A stretch of DNA of 64,000 nt from Diphasiastrum complanatum (taxonomy: Eukaryota > Streptophyta > Lycopodiopsida > Lycopodiales > Lycopodiaceae). The notes below the pieces were generated by a model. It saw only the letters and a program-made list of their open reading frames with translations. It made no database searches and had not been told where the DNA came from. The position numbers and the translations under genes are program-made. The DNA is taken from contig CM055111.1 in the NCBI GenBank assembly GCA_029204225.1, forward strand, positions 30,409,464-30,473,463. The letters run 5' to 3'. This document shows, one piece after another, positions 43,259 to 52,863 of this stretch (the first letter of the stretch is position 1; the number at the start of each line of letters is the position of its first letter).

Positions 43259-44087
43259 TGTGAAAGTACAAAAAGGACCAAGAGTGGATCCTAACCTGAT
43301 TCTCAAGAGGGATTGGTTTTTAGATTACTTGATCTATCAATCTACTTGAGATTAAGATCAATCTAGATCAATTCTAGACACAAAATCCTAACAAAAATAA
43401 TCATTAATTGAAGGTAGGTGTACTTTCTGGTTTCACACGTGTGAAACATTGTCTGAGTATGGACTCCAACCTGAAAATCAAGTACACATTGATAGAACCT
43501 CAAAACAATCAAAACAAATGTAGACAAATGGAGAAAATCACTCAAAATTGCTTCCAAAACCAAGATTGGTGTCTCACACTGATTATGGCCAAATGTGGCT
43601 CTATATATACAATAAGTGGGAGCTCATGGTATTGAACATCCCTCTGATCCCACATGTGTGAAGGTGCTTTTTCATATGATGATTCATCATGCAAAACTGA
43701 CACTTGGACAAAACCTTCTATTTTGAGCACTTTTGGTCCATTTTCCTTCTATCTGGAGATCTACTTGGAAATCTTCTAGAAGTCAAAATTCGCCTACTTC
43801 AGCTTATTCCATACATGTGAGTTGTCCTCTACACATGGGATATGACACCTAACCAAAGGATGTGGCTCATGCAATCAATAGATTGATACCATGTGTCATT
43901 TGTCTAGAAAACTAGTTTTTGGCCATTTTAGCCACTAGAACTTGAATTAAATCATATGTACAACATACGTGATTACGGTACATGACAAATACACTAGTTT
44001 CACACGTGGGAACAGGCTCCACACATGTGTGTTTATCTATATACAAGATTTTTGGCCTCTACCAAGCTTATTTTTGCATTTTTCACA
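43259..44087 (-). repeat. C5 3' LTR
   Basis: 829 bp, ends TGTGAAAGTAC...TTTTTCACA, related at both ends to the C3 LTR. It contains TTTCACACGTGTGAAA at 43431-43446 and a CACACGTGGG site near 44003. The inner edge abuts CTCCTCAAAAATC, the complement of a purine tract. No partner LTR is found in the window. Confidence 0.8.
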
Positions 44088-45265
44088 CTCCTCAAAAATC
44101 TAGCTTGGTAGATCTAGCTTGATGGAAAACATGATGATCTTGAACTTGACTCCATGGGCTGAATTGGTCTTTGCTGGTTCAAGAGGTGTGAAGATCAGCC
44201 AATGAGCTTGATGTTGATCTGAAATCACCATATCCATGATAGTGCTTCTTTGATGTTGACATCTTTGATGAACTTGAGAGCTTTGCACCATCCTAGCACC
44301 TCCAAAATTGATTCCTTCCAAATTTCATGTAGATTCTTGACTTTGGCGCTTGCTCCTTCTTCATGTGCATGCTCCTCCATGAGAAAATAAAGATTTCTTC
44401 TTGATTTATTAGGATCACAAAGATCTAACATCATGTTACCATGATATAGAGAATTAGACTCATCCAAATTGGCAAGACTATGCATGCTCTAATAACAAAG
44501 TGTTTGCATCATATCTTCATGCTTGTTTACCATGCTAATCTCAGATCCAATGAGGCTAAATACTTCATTATGGAGATAAGTGTCTTAAGAAGATGATTCA
44601 CTTACTCTCATAAAGGGTCTACAATTTGCCTCAATACAAATTTTCAAACTATGAGTGAACAAATCAATTTTGCTCTTACATGACTTAAGAGCATACATTT
44701 GATGAAATAACCATTTGCTTTCTAATCGATTTAAAATCAATCAACCTTTTAAGAACATCATCTATGTTCTCAAGAGAGACTTCATACTCAACTAGTATGG
44801 CTTTACTCCAATTTTGAGATGCAATATCTCACTAAAGCAAATTGATTTATCAAATGACATAAGAGAAGTAAGTATGTGATGTATACCACATGAGATATGC
44901 TCCTCTTTCCCTTGAAATGTGAGCCACATGGACTCAACCATATTTCTTGAGTTTATTTTTGGAATCACAATTTGAGAAGGTCTCTCCTCCTCAATCCTTG
45001 GCACACTTGAACCTTGAGAAGGATTTTCCTCCTCAATCCTTGGCACATTTGAACCTTGAGATGATTCCTTAATATCCTCTTCATGGTGCTCCTTTTTTAT
45101 GGAAATCCGAGACCTCCATGTCTCATAATGATCACAACAAGAAAACTCTCTCTTTATTCCTTCACCTTCACAGTATTCATGAAACTTGTTGGAGATGTAT
45201 TCACCTCCTCCATCACATCATAAAGCTTTAACTTTGAAGGAAAACTATTTCTCAACATAAGCTTT
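44088..45265 (-). pseudogene. C5 interior: integrase fragment and unfamiliar sequence
   Basis: Minus strand from 45265: a Copia integrase fragment (FKAYVEK, DGGGEYISNKFHEYC, GIKREFSC) with two in-frame stops. This passes without RT into an unusual acidic/polar segment containing the direct repeat VPRIEEE(N/R)PSQ (about 44980-45060) and a frame to 44792. A further 86-codon frame lies at 44225-44485. I do not recognise the last two segments. RT and RNase H are absent. This looks like a non-autonomous or heavily rearranged element. Confidence 0.55.
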
Positions 45266-45436
45266 GAAGGTTAGAAGCATCCAAAGTGGACACTTATATC
45301 CATAAGCAAGTAGTTAGCCTTATTGAGAAATACCTTTTGATTTCAATATTGAAAAAATCATGCCAAGTTGTGGTGATTTTTTGACTTATGTTTCTAGCAT
45401 AAGTAATCTTGATAATCATAGGAAGTGCATATTGAA
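45266..45436. other. Junction between C5 and C6
   Basis: No clear coding sequence. The boundary between minus-strand integrase (C5) and plus-strand C6 Pol lies here. No LTR or PBS separates them, so one or both elements are truncated. Confidence 0.45.
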
Positions 45437-46256
45437 TGGTCAGTAGAATCTATGTTCCCTCTACCTCAACTACATTTGAGAGTAGGGATGTTATATTCCA
45501 TGAGGATAAAAAATACATTATTGAGGAGGCCGAGTTCAAAGAGTCTCAAAAAGATACTCCAATCATCACCCTTGAAGACTATCATGGAGAGATGGGGCCG
45601 AGAATTGAGGAGGAGTCACCTCAAATCTTTTCACCAGGGAGATCTCAAAGAGAAAGATCCGAGCCTAGGAGGCTTACCTATGATGATAGAGGCAAGCAAG
45701 TGGAAATCAACTCCACTAATTGTGCTTATTTTATTTCTCATGAGAAGCCAAAGGATGTATATGCTGCACTCAACTCGAAGGAATGGTACCTTGCCATGAA
45801 GGAGGAATATGATGCTTTGATGGCCAACAAGACATGGGAGCTTGTGGATCTTCCATCCAACAAGCACACCATTGGTTGCAAGTGGGTTTTTCGAGTCAAG
45901 TATAATCAAGATGGCACAATCAACAAGTACAGGACTAGACTTTGTGCTAAAGGTTTTGCTCAAGTTTATGGACTTGATTATGAGAAAACTTTTGCTCCAG
46001 TTGCAAAGATGGTATCAATTAGAATCATAATTTCTGTTGCTTGTTTTTTCAATTGGCAAGTTCTTCAACTAGATGTCCCTAATGCATTTCTAAATGGACA
46101 TCTAGAAGAAGAGATCTATATGGATCAGCCTATTGGGTTCATCCATAACAAAGACAAAGTTTGCTTGCTTTTCAAAAGTTTATATGGACTAAAGCAAACT
46201 CCAAGGTCATGATATTCTCGACTTAACATCTTTCTTGAGTCACTAGGAATTAATCT
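45437..46256 (+). pseudogene. C6 integrase end and RT first half
   Basis: RIYVPST...RDVIFHEDKKY is the integrase C-terminus, then the linker EPRRLTYDDRGKQ, and RT blocks CKWVFRVKYNQDG, GLDYEKTFAPVAKMV, LDVPNAFLNGHLEEEIYM and LYGLKQTPRS. A TGA stop follows at about 46210 where Trp is expected. The frame then continues as YSRLNIFLESLG into the C7 target site. Unlike C1, it keeps the normal integrase/linker junction. Confidence 0.85.
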
Positions 46257-46480
46257 TGTGAAGTTTTTAGCACATGTGAACTTCACCACACAACCTACAG
46301 GATCTTACTGAGGTGTTGTGATTGCACAAGATTGATTAAAGAACAGTATGCTTGAAAAATCTAAGGAAAGAGCACAATGACATACATCTGATGAAAAAAT
46401 CTAACTCCTCACTATGAGAAATGAATGTCAAAAATAATTCTAAGTGTTTAGTATGGGAAAAAGAGGCTACTCTCGGGAAA
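46257..46480 (-). repeat. C7 outer 3' LTR, truncated
   Basis: TGTGAAGTTTTTAGCACATGTG start, matching 47809-48030. It stops at about 46480 and is joined to RNase H sequence. Confidence 0.8.
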
Positions 46481-47255
46481 ACCTCCTTTGTTGTCGTTGT
46501 AAGAGATTTGCATTCAACTTCACAGGATGATAAAGAAATAGTTGCCTGTTTCTTAAATAGCCAAAAAACCAAGTTTCCTCCAAGAAATATAGTGTAAGCA
46601 CTTGTGGATTTCCTATCCAACCTGTCTCTTGCAAAATCTGAATCTGAAAAAGCAATCAAAGTCAGATCGTCTTTTTTGTAGAATAATCTATAATCCAAGG
46701 TAGAAGATATATACCTCAAGACTCTTTTAGCCGACTTTCAATGATATAACTTTGGATCCTGCATGTGTTGACTTAGCTTATGAACACAAAAGCTTAGATC
46801 AGGCCTAGTCACTGTTAACCAAATAAGTGAGCCAATAAGACTCCTATAAAGAGTGATGTTCACAAAGGATTTTTCATCATCTTTTATAGGAACTTTTACA
46901 TTGTGCTCCATAGGTGTATCTATGACTTTACAGTTTTCCATATGGAATTTCCTGAGCATGGAAAGTGCATATCTACTTTGGCTTATAAATGCATGACCTT
47001 TCCAAAAATTTATTTCAAGGCCTAGAATATAGTGAAGAACTCCTAAGTCCTGCATCTTAAGCTTAGTACCAAGTGCATGCTTAGTTCCTTCAACTAACTT
47101 CTCATTATTTCCACAAAGAATGATATCATCTACATAGATGAGAAGTATAATTACAAAGTTATCTACAAACTTATAATACAAAGAAGGGTCATATTCACTT
47201 AGACAAAATCCAAGTGATATGAGATAGGAGTTGAGCCTTGCATACCAAGACCTTG
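46481..47255 (-). pseudogene. C7 copy 1 RNase H and RT second half
   Basis: Minus strand: RT from SWYARLNSYL-like sequence near 47235 through the intact palm YVDDIIL (about 47130), MQDLGVLHYILGLEINF and SLIGSLIWLTVTRPDLSFCVHKLSQ. Then RNase H SDSDFARDRLDRKSTSAY and LSSCEVECKSLTTTTKE follow before the join to LTR sequence. There are stops and frameshifts near 46735. Confidence 0.8.
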
Positions 47256-47808
47256 GTGACTATTTTTCTACATAAGCTTTGACAATAAGAAAAACATCAT
47301 AGACCATGGTTTTTAAAGACAACATATAGATCCAAGAATATCTTGTATAATCATCTACAAAAGAGACAAAGCAGTTTGCTCCTCCTTTGCTCTTAGTTGA
47401 TGAGAAATGAACATCAGAGTGTACAAGTTCAAATGGTTGCTTTGTCTTGATACTTGATCTAGGAAAAGGCCTTCTATGTGATTTTGCCAGCACACAAGCT
47501 TCACAAGGTAGAAGCTCCTTAGACAGTGTCTTTGGAAGTCCAACAACTTTTCCTTAATTGACCATAAATTTCATGGCTTTGAAATTGGGATGTCCCAATC
47601 TCTTGTGCCACAGATCCTCCTATAGAACCTTGCTCTCATAAGCAATATCTGAAATGTTAGCACTCTCCCAAGAATCTAGTTTGTACAACTTACCAATTCT
47701 AGATCCTCTAGCAATAACTTCATTTTCTCTTGAGATTATACATTTGTCAACTTGAAACTTGACATCCAACCTATCAAACAACTGTCCTACACTAATGAGA
47801 ATTAATCT
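47256..47808 (-). pseudogene. C7 copy 1 integrase N-terminus and protease end
   Basis: Directly joined to RT at about 47260 (the integrase core and RT fingers are missing). Blocks: LVHSDVHFSSTKSKGGA, DDYTRYSWIYML, KAYVEK, and towards 47800 the pre-integrase KLYKLDSWES. The sequence is nearly identical to 48810-49310, its counterpart in copy 2. It ends at the AATTAATCT junction. Confidence 0.78.
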
Positions 47809-48513
47809 TGTGAAGTTTTTAGCACATGTGAACTTCACCACACAACCTACAGGATCTTACTGAGGTGTTGTGATTGCACAAGATTGATTAAAGAACAGTA
47901 TGCTTGAAAAATCTAAGGAAAGAGCACAATGACATATATCTGATGAAAAAATCTAACTCCTCACTATGAGAAATGAATGTCAAAAATAATTCTAAGTGTT
48001 TAGTATGGGAAAAAGAGGCTGCTCTCGGGCAGAGAGAGAAAATCAAGCATAGAAAACTCGGGTAGAGAGAGAATGAGTCCAAAACACCAAAACATGCCCA
48101 ACTTTTCCTACATGAGAGAGACTCGGATTCCTATAGTGGAGTTGCATGGAAAGTCCACTTAACTGAACTAATTCACCTACTAGAGATCCACATGTGTAAC
48201 TGCATGCATGTATGTTGCATGTACTGCATGTCAACTCATAAAATTGCCTAGACATGTGTAGATCACAGAAACCACTTTGCATGTTGCATGCACTGATTGC
48301 ATGTGGCTTGCATGCATATAGTATGACTTTGCATGTTATCTAAACTACTGCATGTCATCAAAATTGCACCTATCTAACTCAAATCTGAGCTACACTAGAA
48401 GGATATGTGCTCAATTCACACTCCTTTTATGTACAACATGAAATTTAGTGGAAATCATCATGGACATGGCCCCAAACTATAAATAGGAAGATAATATTTC
48501 AATAATTTTCACA
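47809..48513 (-). repeat. C7 middle LTR
   Basis: 705 bp, TGTGAAGTTTTTAG...AATAATTTTCACA. It has a cluster of CATGCA/TGCATG motifs at 48201-48356. The purine-tract complement CTCCTTAAAATT follows at 48514. Confidence 0.85.
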
Positions 48514-48802
48514 CTCCTTAAAATTTATGTTCCTATCAACATAGACTTTGAAATTAGGCCAAGGTTTGACCTCATCTTCATAAATACATTCTTGAGTAGA
48601 GGCTTGGTGAGAAGATCTGCAACACAATCTGAAGATGCAACATGTTCTAATGAGATCTCTCTCCCAATGACTTTTTCTCTTACAAAATGATGAGCCACTT
48701 CAATATGCTTGCTCCTTGCATGAAAGACTGGATTATTTGCAAGAGCCTGAGCAGAAATGTTATCATTCTTGATAATTGAAAGATCTTCATCTGCATAACA
48801 CT
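48514..48802 (-). pseudogene. C7 copy 2 RNase H end
   Basis: IIKNDNISAQALANNPVFHARSK-type block, IEVAHHFVREKVIG and DCVADLLTKPL, close to the PPT and LTR. It is joined at about 48803 to integrase sequence (shared TAGACCA at the join), so all of RT is missing from this copy. Confidence 0.8.
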
Positions 48803-49509
48803 TTAGACCATGGTTTTTAAAGACAACATATAGATCCAAGAATATCTTGTATAATCATCTACAAAAGAGACAAAGCAGTTTGCTCCTCCTTTGCTCTTAG
48901 TTGATGAGAAATGAACATCAGAGTGTACAAGTTCAAATGGTTTCTTTGTCTTGATACTTGATCTAGGAAAAGGCCTTCTATGTGATTTTGCCAGCACACA
49001 AGCTTCACAAGGTAGAAGCTCCTTAGACAGTGTCTTTGGAAGTCCAACAACTTTTCCTTAATTGACCATAGATTGCATGGCTTTGAAATTGGGATGTCCC
49101 AATCTCTTGTGCCACAGATCCTCCTGTAGAACCTTGCTCTCATAAGCAATATCCGAAATGTTAGCACTCTCCCAAGAATCTAGTTTGTACAACTTACCAA
49201 TTCTAGATCCTCTAGCAATAACTTCATTTTCTCTTGAAATTATACATTTGTCAACTTGAAACTTGACATCCAACCTATCAAACAATTGTCCTACACTAAT
49301 GAGATTCTTAATTAATCTAGGTACATACAATACATCATGTAAGCAAAAAGATTTTGATGATGATGCATGCAGTTGAATACTACCTATCCCTTCAATCCTA
49401 CACTCTACATAATTAGTAGTATAGATTGATCTTTTTGCACCTAGATATGGCATGAGATTAGTGAAAGAATTTCTAGAACTAGACATATGGGAACTATCCC
49501 CACTATCTA
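48803..49509 (-). pseudogene. C7 copy 2 integrase N-terminus, pre-integrase and protease
   Basis: SDVHFSSTKSKGGANCF, DDYTRYSW, the pre-integrase LWHKRLGHPNFKAM and the protease end (RSIYTTNYVECRIEGIGSI). The protease start overlaps an in-frame TAG near 49515 (sequence GEV-stop-WIDSG). Frameshift and stop near 49057. Confidence 0.78.
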
Positions 49510-50455
49510 TCCACTAGACTTCTTCATTCTTAAAAGAAAAAGATGAAAAAGTAGACATCATTAAAGAATCTTCTCTTTCACTCTCTACACCCTCACGCTC
49601 ATCCTCATTAGTAAGGTTAGCTTGCTTGGATTGGTTCTTCTTCTTGAAACAGTTTGATGCATAGTGTCCTTTCTTGCCACAAAAAAAACACTTGATCTTT
49701 GACAACTTCTTCTTGCCATTGGATATTGTAGCTTGTGAGGACTGATCCTCACCACCTTTTTTGGCTTTGTCCTTCTTGAAGTGTTGTTGTCCTTTGCCCT
49801 TGCCTCTTGACTTGTCTCTGATGAAGAGTGACTTGTCATCTCCACTATCTTTCAATGAAAGTCTGTTGATCCTCAACATCTTGTTCTCTTGCCTGCTTTC
49901 TTCAGCAATGAGAACACCTTGTAGTGTTTCCAAGGATGAAAGATCCTCCCTGATAGCATAAGTATGCACAATATTGTCATACTCATCTCTAAGTCCATTT
50001 AGGACTACTTGAACAAGTTCAATGTTCTTAAGAGCATCACTAATACCAGCTAACTCTTGATGAAGATCCTTAACTCTCATGACATATGATGAAGCATTCT
50101 CATCTACTCTTTGATAACTTAGAAAGATTTGGTTTCTAAGTGTAAGAAATCTAGAAGTATTTTTGATTTCATAGATTGTTTTTAGAGTATCCCAAGCTTC
50201 CTTGGTAGTGGTGCATGTACTGATCTCTCTTAACACATTGGTAACATTCATTTTTATAAAATGAAGGGCAATTCTGGTTCTTTTGTGAAATGCTGCAACT
50301 TCAGTAGGTGCAGCAGGTTCTTCTTCAGCTCCACTCACAATATCCATTACATCCTATAGAATCAATAATGATTCCATTCTGTTCTTCTACATTGCATAAT
50401 TGAAAGATGTTAATCTCTCACTTTGCTCTAAGAAATGTGAACCAGATGAAGACAT
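49510..50455 (-). pseudogene. C7 copy 2 gag
   Basis: Starts near 50455 (MSSSGSHFLEQSERL). Two early TAG stops fall where sister copies have Trp and Gln. The remaining 277 codons are open: MALHFIKM-type block, KEAWDTLKTIYEIKNTSRFL, VLNGLRDEYDNIVHTYAI, and zinc knuckle CFFCGKKGHYASNC near 49660. Inactive through the N-terminal stops. Confidence 0.83.
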
Positions 50456-51179
50456 CTTCTCTATGAGAAATTCTAGTAATGATAAAAAATGGAGCTGAAA
50501 GAATGTTGCTTGCTATCTCAATCTAGGATCTAACACAGATGTTGATCCACCCTATGAAATCTAGCAACAGATGTGAGAACAAATTCTCAACACAGAAAAT
50601 CAATCTATCTTGAATTTGGATCTTGCTTTAGTCACAAAAAAAAATCACATGCAAGCAAGAAGTCTATCTCTCCCACGAGTTTCAAAGTATTGATAAATTC
50701 TCTAGGAACTTACTTTCAACTCAAACATAGTAATATGTGTGAAATGAAAAGTCTAAGATCTCAGAACAGTCACTTCTACCCAATTCTACATGATTGACAG
50801 TGAAAATTGATGAAAAATGGTGAAATAGACTGATGTGTGCTCACTTTGGCATATCTCACGAGTTGAGTACCCTTCAGACTCTCTGATTTCCTAAAAATCT
50901 TCTAAAAACAAAACAAATTGATTTAACAATACCTATCCAACAAGCTATAGAACATCAAATTTGGATCATTCGTTGAGAAGTAGCACTCATTAATGAGGGC
51001 TGATTTCACACGTGTGAGCTCTCTGTCCATACAGAGCTCCGCTAGATCAGATCAGCCTTGATTTGATCCACATATAGCTTGTCACTCAGCGAGTTTGAAT
51101 ACCTCTCCCAAATTTGAGTTCCTGCAAGCAAAAACACTGATGATTTGATGTATACACCCTCACCTCTTCAAAGCATGAA
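50456..51179 (-). other. C7 leader
   Basis: Non-coding. Contains TTTCACACGTGTGAG at 51004-51018 (CACACGTGTG at 51007). Confidence 0.7.
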
Positions 51180-51191
51180 GCTCTGATACCA
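51180..51191 (-). other. C7 primer-binding site (initiator-Met tRNA)
   Basis: Plus strand GCTCTGATACCA next to the LTR at 51192. Confidence 0.9.
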
Positions 51192-51916
51192 TGTGAAGTT
51201 TCGAGCACATGTGAACCTCACCACACACCCTACAGGATCTTTCTGAGTTGTTGTGATTGCACAAGATTGATCAAAAAACAGTATGCTTATCTAAGGCAAG
51301 AGCACAATGGCATACATCTGATGAAAAAATCTAACTCCTCACTATGAGAAATGAATGTCAGAAATAATTCTAAGTGTTCAGTATGGGAAAATGAGGTTGC
51401 TCTCAGGTAGAGAGAGAAAATCAAGCATAGAAAACTCGAGTAGAGAGAGAATGAGTCCAGAACACCAAAATTTCAATATTCACAATATGGCAAAACATGC
51501 CCAGCTTTCCCTACATGAGAGAGACTCGAATTCCTACAGTGGACTTGCATGGAAAGTCCACTTAACTGAACTAATTCACCTACCAGAGATCCACATGTGT
51601 AACTGCATGCATGTATGTTGCATGTACTGCATGTCAACTCATAAAACTGCCTAGACATGTGTAGATCACAGAAACCACTTTGCATGTTGCATGCACTGAT
51701 TGCATGTGGCTTGCATGCATACAGTATGACTTTGCATGTTATCTAAACTGCTGCATGTCATCAAAATTGAATCTATCTAACTCAAATCCGAGCTACACTA
51801 GAAGGATATGTGCTCAATTCACACTCCTTTTATGTACAACATGAAATTTAGTGGAAATCATCATGGACATGGCCCCAAACTCGAGATAGGAAGATAATAT
51901 TTTAATAATCTTCACA
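51192..51916 (-). repeat. C7 5' LTR
   Basis: 725 bp, similar to 47809-48513. RY-type CATGCA cluster at 51603-51760. Ends ...TAATCTTCACA, followed by the AATCT duplication. Confidence 0.88.
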
Positions 51917-52736
51917 AATCTTAGTAACTATGATCCTTCCTTATATGTCAAGTTTTTTGATAAAGATATTGTCATCCTTCTTATTTATGTTGATGATATC
52001 ATTCTAATAGGAAGTTGTATCAAGTTAGTTGAGGAAACCAAGATTGCACTTGGAAAAGAGTTCCAGATGCAAGATCTTGGAAGAATTCACTACATTCTAG
52101 GATTAGAGATTGACTTTCTTAAAGATAAAGCTTTTGTATGTCAATCCAAGTATGCTCTTTCAATGTTAAGAAAGTTCAATATGTTAGATTGTAAAAGTAT
52201 AGAAACTTCTATGGAGAAAAATGTAAAGGACCCTAACAAAGGTGATGAAAGATCCTTCGTGGACATCACACTTTTTAGGAATCTTATAGGCTCCTTAATC
52301 TGGCTCACAATAAGTAGACCTAACATAAGCTTTAGTGTTCATAAGTTGAGCCATGCTATGCAAAATCCTACTCTTTATTATTGGAAAATGGCCAAAAGAG
52401 TGCTTAGATATATATCTTCAACTTTTGATTATGGTTTATTGTATAAAAGTGAAAATCTTTCTATTGTTAGTTATTCTGACTCGGATTTTGCAAGTGATAG
52501 AGCAGATCGAAAATCTACAAGTGCTTATGTCATATATCTTGGAGGAAACTTGATATCTTGGCTTTCCAAAAAGCAAGATATTGTATCACTCTCATCATGT
52601 GAAGCTGAGTATAAGGCACTCACTACAACAACAAAGGAAGTGCTTTGGATCAAGAGGTTGCTAGTGGAGCTAAAGATAATCATGGAAGACGATCTACCTA
52701 TGATCATGTGTGACAACATTTCAGCCCAAGCCCTTG
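51917..52736 (+). pseudogene. C6 RT second half and RNase H
   Basis: Resumes exactly after C7 with NLSNYDPSLYVKFF, then palm YVDDIIL, MQDLGRIHYILGLEIDFL, ISRPNISFSVHKLSH and RNase H YSDSDFASDRADRKSTSAY, SSCEAEYKALTTTTKEVLW. It is cut in the CDNISAQALA block at about 52736 and fused to LTR sequence. The 233-codon frame from 52067 is open, but the rest of the gene is lost. Confidence 0.85.
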
Positions 52737-52863
52737 CCATATCTTATGAACTAGATCTTGTTAATTAATCTAGAATCAGGTTACTGTGCTAATCACAAAG
52801 CTTAATTAGATCCATCATACTTGTGGACATTCCCCACATGTGTGAATTTTGGAAATTTTGTCA
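52737..52863 (+). repeat. C6 3' LTR remnant
   Basis: The last ~125 bp of a C1-type LTR on the plus strand (reverse complement of 10701-10830 and 26352-26475), ending GAATTTTGGAAATTTTGTCA. The join to RNase H shares GCCAT. Confidence 0.8.

Larger units (their letters stand above)
46257..51916 (-). mobile_element. Copia C7: two partial copies of one element, apparently self-nested
   Basis: Minus strand, flanked by perfect AATCT duplications (46252-46256, 51917-51921). Three LTR segments are present: truncated 46257-46480, complete 47809-48513 and complete 51192-51916. Between the first and second lie RNase H/RT and then integrase/protease of copy 1. Between the second and third lie the RNase H end, integrase, protease, gag and PBS of copy 2. 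The middle LTR is preceded by AATTAATCT, the same as the outer target. That sequence also occurs in the protease region of copy 2 (near 49312). It is best explained by insertion into a sister copy followed by LTR or gag recombination. An assembly error is possible. Confidence 0.8.
45437..52863 (+). mobile_element. Copia element C6 (C1 family, opposite strand), 5'-truncated and split by C7
   Basis: Plus-strand sequence closely matching C1 in coding and LTR. It starts in the integrase C-terminus at 45437, is interrupted by C7 (46257-51916, duplication AATCT) and resumes at 51917 in RT. It ends in a 130-bp LTR remnant at 52863 (...GGAAATTTTGTCA, the reverse complement of the C1 LTR end). The 5' LTR, gag and protease are not present. 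Confidence 0.85.

Noticed and set aside
48043-51685. 70-100-codon frames within C7 LTRs
   Set aside because: Located in LTR sequence and duplicated with it; no domain. Treated as non-coding.
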